From positions 4,309,739 to 4,373,738 of the forward strand of contig OX393563.1 in NCBI GenBank assembly GCA_947652115.1: a DNA stretch of 64,000 bases, in the 5' to 3' direction. The position numbers and the translations under genes are program-made. The DNA is from Blastomussa wellsi. Taxonomy: Eukaryota; Cnidaria; Anthozoa; Scleractinia; Plerogyridae. Each line of letters opens with the position of its first letter. The first letter of the stretch is position 1. Of this stretch, positions 1-12,400 are shown piece by piece. A model generated the notes under the pieces. That model was not told the DNA's origin and made no database searches. It saw only the letters and a program-made list of their open reading frames with translations.

Positions 1-1589
1 GGAGCTGATTTATGTTCGAGTGGCTATATTGCTATATTGAACTGGGTTCTTCTCGTACGCCACAAACATCAAAAGTTTTATCGTGGCTGCATATTATCGA
101 TAACCCAGACTGTTTTGAATCTCCGTTCCTGGTAAGCAAACAAAATGTGTTTTGAATAGCCGAAACTGTTACACACACTTTATTTATTACAATTCAAATG
201 AAATAAAATAAAAAAGTTGGCATGCCCACATCTAGGCGGGCATGCCTTAGTAACACACATGTTTTCGTCTGTGATGTCGATTGCGAAGCGCTGCACACGT
301 GTGGCTAATGATGATTTATTGGACTCATATGTCGATACTCGATAGCTGACTGGACAATGGCTCGTCTTCGTCCTTTTTAGTAAGCAATGCGCAGTAGGAA
401 AAGTCTAAATGCATCAGCGCAAATAAATGGAAAATGAAATAGGTGAAATTCCACTCCCCTCCTTGAGTTTGTTTGAAAGTCCCCTCACGGTCGGTCGGGC
501 GTGGCGTGTACGCTGATTTCATAACCAACATATCGAGAGGCTGCCAAAGTTTTTTAGCCATTGTGCTCCACTGATGCGCCGTAGTTCAACAGAATGAAGG
601 TCATGAAGAACAATGAGCTTTTTACCTACTAGAAGGTGGGTATCCATGTTCTTTAAGAAAATAATACCCACTTGAGGTTTAGAAAAGCTGCTAGTGGATG
701 CCCGAGCCGTTGGGCGAAGGCATTCAGCTGCTTTTCTAGACCTCAAAAGGGCATTATTTTCTTATAGGCCATTGTGAAACCCATCGTCTAGCTGGTTTAG
801 AATATAGCATTAAAAAATCCTAAAAGATCACCGAATTTACGTGCGCGGGCGGCCTCCTTGTTCATATTTCTGGCACTCGCTGCTCAATAGCTCGTTCATA
901 TTTTCGTCTCCCCAGTCACCTGAACTTATTTCATTAATATTTGTTTTAGCAGCCATAATAAAGGAAATAAAAAGACAACTTTAAAGATTGTCGCTGCCTT
1001 ATTTTTTTTCAATTCGCACCGCATCATAAACTACAGCCGGGGTACCGGGCTTCTATAGTTTTTGCCCATGTTCTATTAAAAATAAAGCCCGCTAAGATTC
1101 CATGGCGAGCATAAAAGGCTATATTCTAATATGCAATAAATGTATGTTTTGAGACTTCAAAAGATGTATTGACCGTACACGTCTTTTGGCACGATAATAA
1201 TGAGCGGAGCAGAGGTACAGTTGGTTAAAAAGTAAACGTCACATTCCATTGCTTAGCCCACTTTTTACATTTTTCGTCATCGTGCACTACCCATCGACCA
1301 AGATAAATTATTGCTATTTTATTTGCTTATTTCTCCCAAGAATTCCTTTCCTATTGGACACTGAACGGATCTGACCAAACTATACGGTAAGTAAAAAGAC
1401 CGAGGCACAGAAACGTTCGGGGGTGGGGGTGGGGGAATTAAATTCTTCGCATCATAGGATTTATTCCGAAATATAACTATTTGGCCCTCTGTTTGCAGCG
1501 AAATACCCACGATATAACACCAACGCAGTGGTTTTCGATAAGAAGATACAAATATATAGCAGCACAACAATGTGGCGGCTAGGGCAATA
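1..1589. other. Left-edge region without recognisable gene
   Basis: I see no convincing coding exon on either strand. Short open frames here have no recognisable domain and no splice-compatible partner. The stretch contains a small inverted-repeat element (655-763). Upstream exons of the LamG-like gene that ends at 3482 could lie here or beyond the window edge, but I could not identify them. Confidence 0.5.
655..763. mobile_element. Small foldback element (MITE-like)
   Basis: The left arm (AAGAAAATAATACCC, then TTGAGGTTTAGAAAAGCTGC) is matched in reverse complement by the right arm around 728-763 (GCAGCTTTTCTAGACCTCAA, then GGGCATTATTTTCTT). The arms are about 40 bp with a short non-matching centre. 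No coding capacity. I did not find a clear target-site duplication. Confidence 0.55.
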
Positions 1590-1847
1590 AATTCTCGTCC
1601 CCAGAGGCCGCGATTCGTTTGGTCAGCACCAAGGAATCGAGACCTCTGGCCGCAACCAAATTGTGAGCATGCGTAGAGAACTCGTTTTGTAGCTTTCCGC
1701 CAATCAGATTTGTCAGATTTGACTTTGTGCATACGCAGAGTGACGGGAAGTCCGTGAATCGCGGACTTTCGGTGTTGGACCTTCCCAGAAGTCGCGATTC
1801 TTGGTGCTGATGACCAAAAAGATCGCGGTCTCTGGGGACGAGAATGA
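1590..1847. mobile_element. Non-autonomous inverted-repeat transposon with 8-bp TSD
   Basis: The ends are inverted repeats: the left starts AATTCTCGTCCCCAGAGGCC and the right ends with the complement CTCTGGGGACGAGAAT. The similarity runs inward through TTTGGTCAGCACCAAG for about 60 bp. The element is flanked by a perfect direct repeat GGGCAATA (1582-1589 and 1848-1855). An 8-bp duplication is typical of the hAT superfamily. There is no transposase, so this is a non-autonomous copy. Related sequences occur at 8760-8985, 44320-44385 and 61385-61550. Confidence 0.8.
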
Positions 1848-1945
1848 GGGCAATACTGAAGGCTGTTGTTGCAAATACTTACTTCCGGTGTTGCTGGTTT
1901 CAGTACATGCCAAATAGAAATGTTATTTCTTTATTATTGGATCAG

Positions 1946-3482
1946 ATTATACAATGGAGCCTCATATGAAACAATTGACGGCGAGAGAGTGCTTTATCTG
2001 GATGCTAAACTGCAAGCCTACGCAGAAACCCCATCACTCCCAATACGGAACATTAGCTTCAGTATCCTATGCTGGTTAAAGATTATAAGTCTTCCTCAAA
2101 GGCCTGTCCTGAATATTTACTCTGATTGGTCAGAACCTTACCAGTTCAGAATTGCTATAATATACGGAAGCCTTTGTTTAGACCTTCGTCGACCTGGCGC
2201 TGGCTCTGTGTGGGACATCGTTGCATTTTGTGGCGGGTGAGTCTCCATAAATATTTTCACATGACACGTAACAATGAATGACAGGTGAAGGGTTCCCCCT
2301 TCTTTGTTGGCGCCCATTTACGTTTTGTATTTTGTGATAAAATCATTGTTATCGTAATCAGTTTTGTTATCGTAGTCTGTTTGTTAGAACTACGATATAA
2401 CGTATTGACATATTGGTTTCTTTAGCATAAAGTGGCGGCCAGTAGTATTTCTACTCCCCCCTGGACGGGATGCTAGTCCATCGCACTGTTAACCCCCAGC
2501 ATTAATTCGCCGATACCCATTTATACATCTGGGTGGAGAGAGGCACTGGGAAAGAAAAGTGTCTTACCCAAGAACACAAGGCAGAAGCTCGGCTAGGGCT
2601 CCGGACCTCGAACTGTCCGATACGGAGTCCGGCGCGCTAAGCATTGGGACACCACGCAATAACAACAAGAGAAACAAAGATGGATGCGAAGGAATGTAAT
2701 CGCTCCTCCCTCCATTCGTTTCAATCAATTTTAAATCAATTCATTCACAGTGCGATCAATTTTAACTTGTGCATTTTTATTGTGATTACATTAGGTGCAG
2801 TTACTCAAACCACGTGAAATGACATTTTCCATGGTGGTTTTTTCTTTGCCGCGGTACATCACACTTGGGTTTCAGTTTAGCGTGTTAAGATGATATGATT
2901 GCCGAGGACTGAGAAAGAAATGTTGATGTCAAACGCAGCACCGTTACTTTTACCTTGCCCTCAAAACACCATTGTCATGAGTGCTTCGTTTGATCTTTAC
3001 CTCGGGAAATATCGGTCACACTCGCTAAATGTAGTTTCCCGTGGTAAAAGCGCAAAAGGCGCATTTACCGCGGTGAAAGTGTCCCGTGCACCATTTTCTC
3101 TTGACCTCACCTATTGGTCTCAAAAGACTTTTTAGAATACCTTACAAAGTTATGAAACTCAATTTGCTGATTTTTTTTTAAATTTCGTTTTTATCTGAAA
3201 AGAAACATCATCGTCGGTGAATGGATGCATGTGGCATCTACATGGAGTCGTGAGAACAGAGTTGGAAAACTATATATTAATGCGACCAAGACGGGACAGC
3301 AACCTTTTACAGACCCATCAAGGAGTATGGATCTGAACCCAACTGGCCATACAGTGTTCGACATTGGGCTCAAACGAGACTCTGGTGCTACCTTAGACGG
3401 GTATATGAGGGAACTTATGGTGATTGATAAAGCAATATCTGATGAAGAGTTAAAGATTATTGTCGATAAAAGCAGGGTATAA
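1946..3482 (+). CDS. LamG-like jellyroll domain protein, 3' part (two exons)
   Basis: Exons 1946-2236 and 3203-3482 join in frame: donor GTGAGT at 2237, acceptor AG at 3201-3202, with a split glycine codon. The joined part reads about 189 residues to a TAA at 3480-3482. It shows hallmarks of a concanavalin A-like LamG domain: an RNISFSILCWLK strand early on, then GEWMHVASTW, KLYINATKTGQ and the closing GYMRELMVIDKAISDEEL helix, the usual 'deformation of abundant lectin strands plus terminal helix' layout. Such domains bind glycans or proteins on extracellular cnidarian proteins. The first exon begins after an acceptor-like AG at 1944-1945; no start methionine with a signal peptide is visible, so upstream exons are missing from this model. 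Polyadenylation signals AATAAA occur at 3914-3919 and just beyond. The domain call is fairly sure. The full gene is not reconstructed, and a truncated or dead copy cannot be excluded. Confidence 0.7.
2425..2665 (-). repeat. tRNA-derived SINE copy
   Basis: Read on the minus strand, the copy starts with a tRNA-like head (GCGTGGTGTCCCAATGCTTAG, then a B-box-like AGTTCGAGGTCC). A shared body follows containing TGTTCTTGGGTAAGACACTTT and ATAAATGGGTATCGGCGAATT, and it ends near GGGGAGTAGAAATAC. The same body recurs at 24905-25190, 26815-27000 and 37778-37950, which identifies a dispersed short element. It sits in the intron of the LamG-like gene. Confidence 0.75.
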
Positions 3483-3913
3483 ATTCCTTAAGACCGAATT
3501 TCTCGTTAAACACACGCACTTACAAATCAGTGCAATCTCTAAAGTGAAAACCTCGTACGTGAACTGACTTGAAAGAAACACATGCACGATGCAGCAAGGT
3601 TTATGGAACTGATCTGATTTTTGTTTTAAATGATCCTTATAAGCCAATGAATGTTGTAACTTTATTCGTTTTATCTCCATATACAAAACAAAGCCCCATT
3701 CATCTACGACGTTTTGTTGTTTGGATGGGAACACGCCCATCCGGGTACGCGCAATAGCAACCGGAAAATGTTGCTGATCTCCAAAAAAATTGGGGCGTTG
3801 AATTGTATGTGCTATCCAGTTATTATTTGAATAAGATTAGATTGAGACAAACATTGAAGGGTAATAATTAGAGAAAAAAGTGAACAATGTTCATGGTTGA
3901 AGGGTGCTATAAC

Positions 3914-3919
3914 AATAAA
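3914..3919 (+). terminator. Polyadenylation signal of LamG-like gene
   Basis: Canonical AATAAA about 430 nt downstream of the TAA at 3480-3482; a second AATAAA follows within about 30 nt. Confidence 0.5.
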
Positions 3920-4160
3920 TATCATTGTCACAAGATGTAATAAATTGAGATGTAATCTTCGAAGTTTACACTGGCTACCACCATGTGTGGCACGGGCTAT
4001 CGTCAGCTAATATTGGCGGATTTTCGATCCTCACTCTTGGAAAAGTCGTTTACACAGACGTCTGTTGCTGTATTGGGCTTCTTACCTGCCTCTTTTTGGA
4101 AATTATGCCACTTGTTATGCTGTTCCTGTTAATTTTGTTGGATTCAAGTCTTGTGTGAAT

Positions 4161-4496
4161 ACCGTGTAGCATGAAAATTTTTCGGGTTAAATTTTTGTGC
4201 ATTTTGCGGATACCGCAAAAATAAAATCCGGCAGGGAAAACTCCCGCAAAACAAAAGACCGCAAAAATTTACTCCTTTAGGTCCAATGAAGAATTGTGCT
4301 AGCTTTCTAATGTAAACTTGTGTTACTGGAGTAATAGCGGATGTAAACAGCAACAGCCCGAGTTTAGATGACTAGTCTACATTACAAATAGCTACAAATA
4401 AAAGACCATAAAACTGCTACGTGAATATCCCGAAAGCACACAAAAATTGGCCAATCCGCAAAATAAAACTCCCGCAAAACTTTCATTCTACACGGT
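4161..4496. mobile_element. Inverted-repeat element with ACCGTGTAG ends
   Basis: The left end ACCGTGTAGCATGAAAATTTT is the imperfect reverse complement of the right end (AAAACTTTCATTCTACACGGT). Internal segments with CGCAAAATAAAA and CCCGCAAAAC also pair across the centre. No coding capacity and no convincing target-site duplication. Confidence 0.6.
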
Positions 4497-5053
4497 CTCT
4501 TCGACCGTACAATCGCGAGCCTCGACCAATAAACTTTACTTTCCAAAAGGATAGTGGCCATTCTCGTGGGTGTGTTCTGAAACGGCGAAAATATTAGCTT
4601 CGCGGGAACGCGATTCTGTTTAGCTACAACTATGCGCTTGTTTTCCTGAGACAGGGATACGGTGATCAAGAAAGAGTAGTGAAGAAACAGGACCAGTACC
4701 AGGAAAACAAGCTTGTTTCAAAGTGGCACTTTGTGTGGCCGAAATAAGTTATCTACGTTTTATCACCGTACCGGCAGTAAATTAAAGACATTAAACTGAT
4801 AATGGGTTCACGCAACTTATAAAATAAAATGTTTACAAAAGTCAACTACCACCATCTGGAGTCCAATAGCTGCACGCTCTTTTCAACAAATTTGTGTTTA
4901 TAAACTAACCTTGAGGAAATAAAAGGAAGATTACTAATTTTACCTATATCTCTATGTTATAAGTCAAACTCCTGCAAACAAGTTTGGTTTTGTAAACTAT
5001 TTGGCTGTTTCACATTACCATACGAGGTGGTCAACCAGCAATAGAGTTATTTC

Positions 5054-5160
5054 AGTAGAGTTATGGCTTAGAGTTAGAGTTAGACCAGTTTTAAGGACTG
5101 CCAAAACCTGAATTCAAGATTTTTGCAGTCCTTAACTCTAACTCCACGCTATAACTCTAT
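5054..5160. repeat. Foldback repeat rich in GAGTTA
   Basis: TAGAGTTATGGCTTAGAGTTAGAGTTA on the left is mirrored by TAACTCTAACTCCACGCTATAACTCTA on the right, around a centre with AAGGACTGC and its complement GCAGTCCTT. Confidence 0.6.
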
Positions 5161-6416
5161 GAAGATAACTCTAACAGTAGCCGTACCCCCCCCCCCCCCC
5201 CCCCCCGCGCAACAAGTGGAAACGTTATGTTACACGGGACGATTTTTAACGCAACCTCTTTGAGCATGCGTTCTGCTCGAGCGCGCACTGATATCACGGA
5301 ATGTTGCGTTAAAGTCAGCGACAAGAACAACACGATTATTATAAATACGCATCTTGTTTGTGTGGTTGCCCTTAGATTAAATAAATAGATAAACAAACAA
5401 ACAAACAAATACATAAATACATAATTACACAAACAAAGATATAAAATAAATAAATAAATGACCTCCCGCCTGCGATATCTTTGTTTAGCGGATTTCCCAC
5501 GCAATGGACTCTGGTCTACTTCCTGTAGAGCTCGAGCAGAGCTCAGGAGACTTTCTTGGGTAGAGGTTTTGTAGTTACATTCGCAAAACTTTTTTTGGTA
5601 GAATATAAACCTTGGGACAGCTACATCCCTCAATTCGTCATGCAGTGTTCGTGAGGAATTTTGATTATCAGGTAGGCCTAGTTTCAAAAGTAAGCTTATC
5701 ATATGTATTCATGAACCTGGCAGTGTCGCCGCTTGTGTGATTTGCAATTTTCATAGAGCTTGCTGCACTTTGCAAACTATAATAAGTATTTTCACTTTCC
5801 AGATTTAACTCTTTAACCAACAGTTCAGCCAATGATTGAGTAATTTAGGGATTTTGTCTTAAGTGGCTACAAAACTGCCGACTTTCGTTGACCAAGTAAT
5901 TTCCTAAATTTTCCAGTTTTAAGCGATCGAGGTCTGGGTTTCTTTCACCTTATTTAATACAAGGTCTACATTGATTGATTTCCTCGAAATTTGTTCCTCT
6001 TGCCTTGGAAAATAAGCTGAAAAAGCCTTGTCTTTCCGTGTACGCACATTCCTTCCTGTCTCGCTGTGATCGATTTGCTCGCTCACACGGGTTCGAAAAC
6101 TTTGTTTGGACACCCTGCACTCACAATGCGCCCAAATTATTGAATATGCAGAATTGATTGAGCACGGTTTAGCGTTAAATTTAAATATAATCTTATCTTT
6201 CGTGCCTCTGGAATTATATAGCTGTTTGTGTTTTGATACCTGAATATCCAAGTTTATCTTTGTAAGTCATTGATTAGTTTCTTCCATTTTCTCGGCAGGA
6301 GATCGAGCACCCAAGTTTTACGAAAAGAAACGAAGGACAACCTTATCGAAATCAGGGAAGGACACTTCCGAAGAAAGACAAAACGTTTAGGGTGTTAAAT
6401 AAAAAGCCGATTAAAA

Positions 6417-9400
6417 ATGGCCGCCATGGAAGAAGGAAACAGCGAAGAAAACGCTTCGTCCGACCCTGGGGACAGCGGTCAGTACGGAAGTCTCAGGAAC
6501 TTCACCGTCGAAAAGAAAATAGGGCGAGGACAGTTCAGTGTGGTTTACAGGGCTCGTTGTGTGGTGGATAACTCAATAGTCGCACTCAAGAAAGTCCAGG
6601 CAAGGCAACAACACATTCTTATAAAACGAAGCTGCGTAAAGCTAGCTTGTGTATAGTGTGAGTTTTGTAGCTTCGGGTATTTTTCGTATCATTTGGGTCA
6701 CTGTGCATGGTAACCAAAGAATTTTACAAAGTTCGGGTGCTTTTCATAAGTATAGTTTATTGCACGAAATGGTATTCGTCATATCTGCTGTCATTTTCTT
6801 GGGGATTTTAATATAGAGCAAAATCCAATATAAACAATTGACTTCAAATTTGTTCAACGGAACCGATGCAACTTGCAAAAAATGTTTTACTGAGCGCGCG
6901 CCAAGTGAAACATTGCTAGTTTTCCGGTCTGCTTTCGAGATTTCGCGAAATCCATTTATTTGTGGCCCATTCCGTAAAATTATTGTCTTCCACCGGCAAG
7001 AAAAATTGTTTTATTAAAACTGTGTCGCTGCATAAAACCCTTGTCTAAATATAGCCACAAACAGGTGTAAATTTGTTTGTTTTGAGAATAGACAAGTCGT
7101 TCAGCAACAGAAATTTGCATGTTTTGTCATCCTCATTTCTAGCCCAAGTCATATTTACTGTAGGGTTTCTAGTAATTGTGTTTAATAGCAGGTGTCCCGG
7201 GTAAGTAAGCATCCATTTTAGCTTCAGTTGATAAGTGAATTTGCCAACTTCATTGTGCATGTGTGCTTTGGGATTCTTCAAACTGTAGTAGTAACCTCAG
7301 GGGTTATTTTGAGAAAACAATTGATCTGCATATAAGTAAAAAAACACATCAAAAGGAGACTTTTTTATCTACTCAAAATTTATTGGTGCCCTTGGGAATG
7401 TTGCTTCAAGGCTGCAGTGCTAGCTAGCTGCGACCCAAGTTACCAAAACAACTCAATGGCTGGGCAAAATACTAGGTAAAAAGACGTTCATGGAACGTAT
7501 CGCCACTCTCCTAAAATTTAACTGAATTGTTGCTCAACACAAAGTTGTAAAAGCTCTGAACATGTGTATATGTTAATTTGGAACTGCGTTCCAGACATTG
7601 TGTGACTCTATAGACACCTGTAATTTTATCCTCCAGCTTTCAAGAATGTTACAACCTCAACAAATTCCCTGAGTGCCGGCATGATGGTACTTTAAATTAC
7701 GGTAATAGTTAGTTTCACAGAATGAAAACTCAGTTATTACAGCCAAATGCTGGAGTTGCCTGATGGCTGGAAATCAATATAACAATAGAATCTCACGAAA
7801 TTAAAAGGAAATTATCTGATCTAGGCCAAGACCTATATTTTGCAAGGTACACACATTCCGTGAGTTATGTTAAAGATACTTAAAAGATCAAAACTATGAG
7901 GTCAAATGCTGCTGTTCTCTAAGACAAGAAGTCACCAAATAAAATTTGTCTCTTTTATCTTAGTATACTTTGTATTTGTCACACCACACGACTCAAAATA
8001 TGTATTTCACATTAAACAGATAGCAAATTAGTTACGAGAACTTAAAATTCAAAACATATCACAGGTGCAGAACAAACGGCATTCAGGAGCAGGGCCTGCA
8101 GAGTGGATTTTCAAGTGGGGGGCTAATACGAACACGTTAGCGTGAGCTAACTAGGGGGTTCGGGAAAATTTGAAATTAAAGTCTTCTGAAATGGCTAGAA
8201 TTGATCTAAAACTGCCAAAAGTGAAGTTAATTTTAATTCTTATAAAATAAGGAGTAACAAACTGTCAAATTGAAAAGGAAATAACACATTATTCCACATT
8301 GGATTAATTCACTTTTAATCAGTTTGCCGAAAAAAATAGTAAGAAAGTCTCTGCCCAGGCCTATGGTCACGCGGCTAATAAAGATGAATAAAAGTTAAGA
8401 CTACTAAAACTAAAACTGAAGAAATGAAATAAAGAAATCTTAAACACTTTAGGGTAGGACAGCTGGGTAAGGGATCTAATGGAAGATAAGACTTGAGACT
8501 GTGAAAGACATCCAATTTGCCCATCATAAAATTTTGTTAATTAGCCATTATAATTATCAACGATTCTTCTCTTTTTGAACTACAGCAAAATGTTTTTTGA
8601 CTGTGGTGTAGTTTATCCTTCAAGTTTAGTTAACCACAAGTCTTGAGAACTTCACAAAAGACCCATATTAAAATTTATAAACAAAAACCCTTGTCACCTG
8701 CTGTTGGTTATGAATATTTACTGCCATGGTTAGTCATGTTTATAGAAGTAGTAGTTATACCAATCTTCTCCCCAGAGCCTGCTTTTCCTTTGGTCAGCAC
8801 CAAGAGCGCGGACTCTGGCCAGGACCGTGTTTTGATTCTCAGCCAATCAGATTAAGCGAAAAAAATTCTGAGTCTGCCCAGAACAGCTGAAAGTCTGTGA
8901 AATGCGGACTTCGGGATCGGTCCTGGCCAGATTCGGTGTTCTTGGTGCTGACCAAAACAGAAGTGGGCTCTAAAGACAAGATTGGTGTTGTACTGGAGAA
9001 CTGCAAATCATTAGGGGGGATCTGAAACTGTTTCATTTTTATTGTTAAATGTGGCTAAATGTAATTTAGGCAAAGTTAACCTCAAAGCAATGCTCTCCTA
9101 GTGGATGCAGAAAGCTTGTCCTGCAGTTCCAGCGACATTCAGGATAATACGTGACGCCTACACGCAGTCGTTGCTGTACGCGGGCGCCCAAGCTTCGGGG
9201 ACGCCCAAGCTCTTCGCAGGGACACCTTGTGACCCCTACACGCAGCCTCGTGCTCACACGAGTTACATTCGCAGCTGATTCGCGGGCGCCCAAAGCTTGG
9301 GGTGGCCCAAGCTCTAGCAGGGGCACTTGGTGTCCCTTACACGCAGTCTGGTGCTTGCACGTGTCAGTTTAGCTAGCCTTCACGCTCGCCAGTTTGCTAT

Positions 9401-12400
9401 TTTCGCCCTTCCCACCCGCCCGTGGGTTGGTTCCAGCCTTGTGTGGTCGGTAAGTATTCCACTGAGTCCTTCAGTGTGACGGTGCCTCTTGGTGGGTGGT
9501 GGCCGCTTCCGGGTTGCCATGGTTACCTCCTTCCTCGCTAGCTTGGCCCGGCTCCACCAACCTTGAGACACCAGCGCCCACGCTCATCTATTGTTGATGA
9601 GTTTAATTCAGAATTAATTATTAAAATATTCTATTATGAGTGAAACAAAAGGTGCTTTTTCAACATTATTGCGTTCGAAAAACGCCTACTAATCGTGTCG
9701 GTCTCGTGGGTGTGATCATGATGCCAGGCGATTTCAGGGTTTGGACGCCATCTTGGACTGGCTGGCTGGCACAAATAGCCTCGATCTCATGTTCATGCTT
9801 TGTTGAACTGCTTTCGCAGTTGTATTGATTTATTTGGGCTGTCACTGGCAAAGATGATTGAAGCTACTTTTCAGAACATCAGAAGCCTGCCTGTTGCTGG
9901 TGTCTTTTCTAGGAAACTGATGCTGCAATTCGCCCAAGCAACACATCACATAATAAAACTCAGATGCTTTTCATTGGAGATCCAACTTCTATCCGCGTAC
10001 AGTGTTGTGACGCTCTACTGTTCAAATCAGCCTTATTGTTATCCAAGAACCTTGTAGCAAAGATTGTACAACTCCTGGTGCGAATATATAACAGCAGATT
10101 TTGATCAGCGCCGTGACAGTCTTTGTAATCGTGAATTTCATGTTTGCATTTTAGCCCGCGTGTGTTCCCTTGGCTGCGTTGATTTGTTTAATTTACATTT
10201 GGTGCCTTGAGGTTTGTGATTATTTTGGCTACTGCTACTACTTGCCGATTTTGTAATGTTTTGACTGACAATTAATCAGTGTAGTCCACAGTCTGCGGTT
10301 TTATGTACACGGTCTGCAACTTTGTATCGAAGGCGTCATATGCACTCCTAATCTTTTGATTATTACTAGTTTAGAGTCTACTCAATGAAATTTACATTTG
10401 GCACTTTCATTATAAGTGTTGCAGCAATATATAGTCTTGTTATGATGTTTTGTGTAGAAAGTTTATATTTTGAATTTTTGGGAAGTAATTGAAAACATTT
10501 ATGAGCTCTGTAGATTTAAAGACCATTGTCAGCCATAAGCTGTAAAGTTGCCTATGATGCACGCTAATCTTTTCTAGTTTTTATTCTAAGTGATGTTTTT
10601 TATTTATATTTAATTAATTTTCTTTTATCTTTTTTTAAGATCTTTGAAATGATGGATGCAAAAGCCAGACAAGATTGTATAAAAGAAATTGACTTACTTA
10701 AGGTAAACTGAATTGCTATGTCTGTAAATGATGTTCATCAAGAACGAAAAAGTGAGAGTCAGGTGTCTTGCCCAACACTTTGCAACATAATGACCCAAAC
10801 TTGTTAATAATTTATATTAATTTTACTGAATGTAAATTTATATCTTCTTTTTTAGCAACTCAATCATCCCAATGTTATCAAGTATTTGGCATCATTTATT
10901 GAAAATAATGAGGTAAATCACTGACTGCTTGGAGTACTGTACATGTATTAAGTCCATCTTGAACGAATTAAACCACTAGCTTACATTTTTTTCAAAGTTT
11001 TTCTTTTAGCTAGAATTAGGCACAGATTGCGGTGTTGTGCATATGGAAAGTGTATCTGCGGTGGTGCAATTCGAACAGTAATTAACACTAATTATGTAAT
11101 TACAATAATGTGATTAGTAAAAATGCATTTTCAAAACCGTTATTAATATAATTATATAATACACAATATTCTGTTAAATCATAGGTTCTGGTATTAATTT
11201 TTTGGCTTGTTTTTCTTTCACAGCTAAATATTATTTTAGAATTAGCAGATGCAGGAGACTTGTCAAGAATGATTAAGGTATGACTTACATTTAATTTTTT
11301 AGAAAACACATCAAGACTGGAAGTAAAAGGTCACGTCAGAGAGACGTTATACAATTTTTATTTTCATTTGTATTAATATTTTTTTGATTATTTATTTTCC
11401 ATTTAAATAGCATTTTAAGAAAAATGAGAGATTGATTCCAGAAAGAACAGTTTGGTAAGTAAATATCTATTACAGAGCTAAGAAACAAACACAAATTAAA
11501 AAATCTGCATGCTCCAGCTGTCAAACCATTGAATAAGGTGTATATTATGTGTAAGGCATAATGAAAGGTTCTGTCTGGCAAGTAACTGCAGGGTTTTCCT
11601 TTTCAAACCAAGTTGAAGTCAATGAAAGCGAAGCTGGCGGAGACAGCTTGTATAAATTATATAACTTTTAAGTTATATAACAGCAAGGATTCGTTTAGTT
11701 GCCGGCAATGGGGCCGCTCACATGCGGTGAAAATCGGCGGTCGCCGGGCAAAAAGGAAAACCCTGAACTGTTCAGATATGTGCACTTGCCAGTGGGGTGC
11801 AAGTTGCCAGGGGGAGTGAGTACTTTGAGATCCATGTTTGGGTATAGGGATGTTGCTAGCTGGGGGGTTGAGAGCCTGGCATTGTTTAGGACATAAAGAG
11901 TGTTCAACACCTACCCTGTTTAGGACAAAGGAAAACGTTTTTATACTGTGCATATTGCTAATATCTAATCCTGAAAATGATCTGACTATTGTTGAATGAT
12001 CAGTTGTTCTGATTTCAATTTCTTAAAACTCGAGGAAAACCGTGAAACCATGCATTTCCTGTCTAGGATGGCTCCAGACAGGATTAGGACAGACTCACTT
12101 GACATGATATGCCCTGTTCAGGACTGAGGGGTCAAAAAGTGACATATCCCCGTATACACTCTCGGAAACGAGGGTCCAGGGAAATTGTCTGTGCATGTTT
12201 GCAATGAACCAATCATGTGCCACCTTTAGAGCAAAAGGTCTAGACTGCTTTCAATCATCTCCGCCTCTTTGCCCAAAGCTTCACGAAAACAAATCTCAGT
12301 TGTCTCCAAACTAAAAAATATCCAATGCTTGAAGTTGCTGTTTGAATAAATCCAAGGTAACGCTATAAACACATTTGGTGAATTAGGATATAAAAATTCG

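Larger units (their letters stand above)
3920..6416. other. Intergenic region before NEK7 with foldback repeats
   Basis: No gene is recognisable. The interval holds an inverted-repeat element at 4161-4496, a second foldback at 5054-5160, a C homopolymer at about 5187-5206 and A/T-rich simple repeats around 5380-5460. The last 100-200 bases are presumably NEK7 promoter and 5' UTR. Confidence 0.6.

Noticed and set aside
1319..1732. 137-residue open frame on the minus strand
   Set aside because: It overlaps the inverted-repeat element at 1590-1847 and a poly-proline run from a C/G tract; no family resemblance and no splice partner.
5157..5702. 181-residue open frame on the minus strand
   Set aside because: It runs through a poly-C tract, AAAC/TAAA simple repeats and intergenic sequence; the protein is low complexity with no domain.
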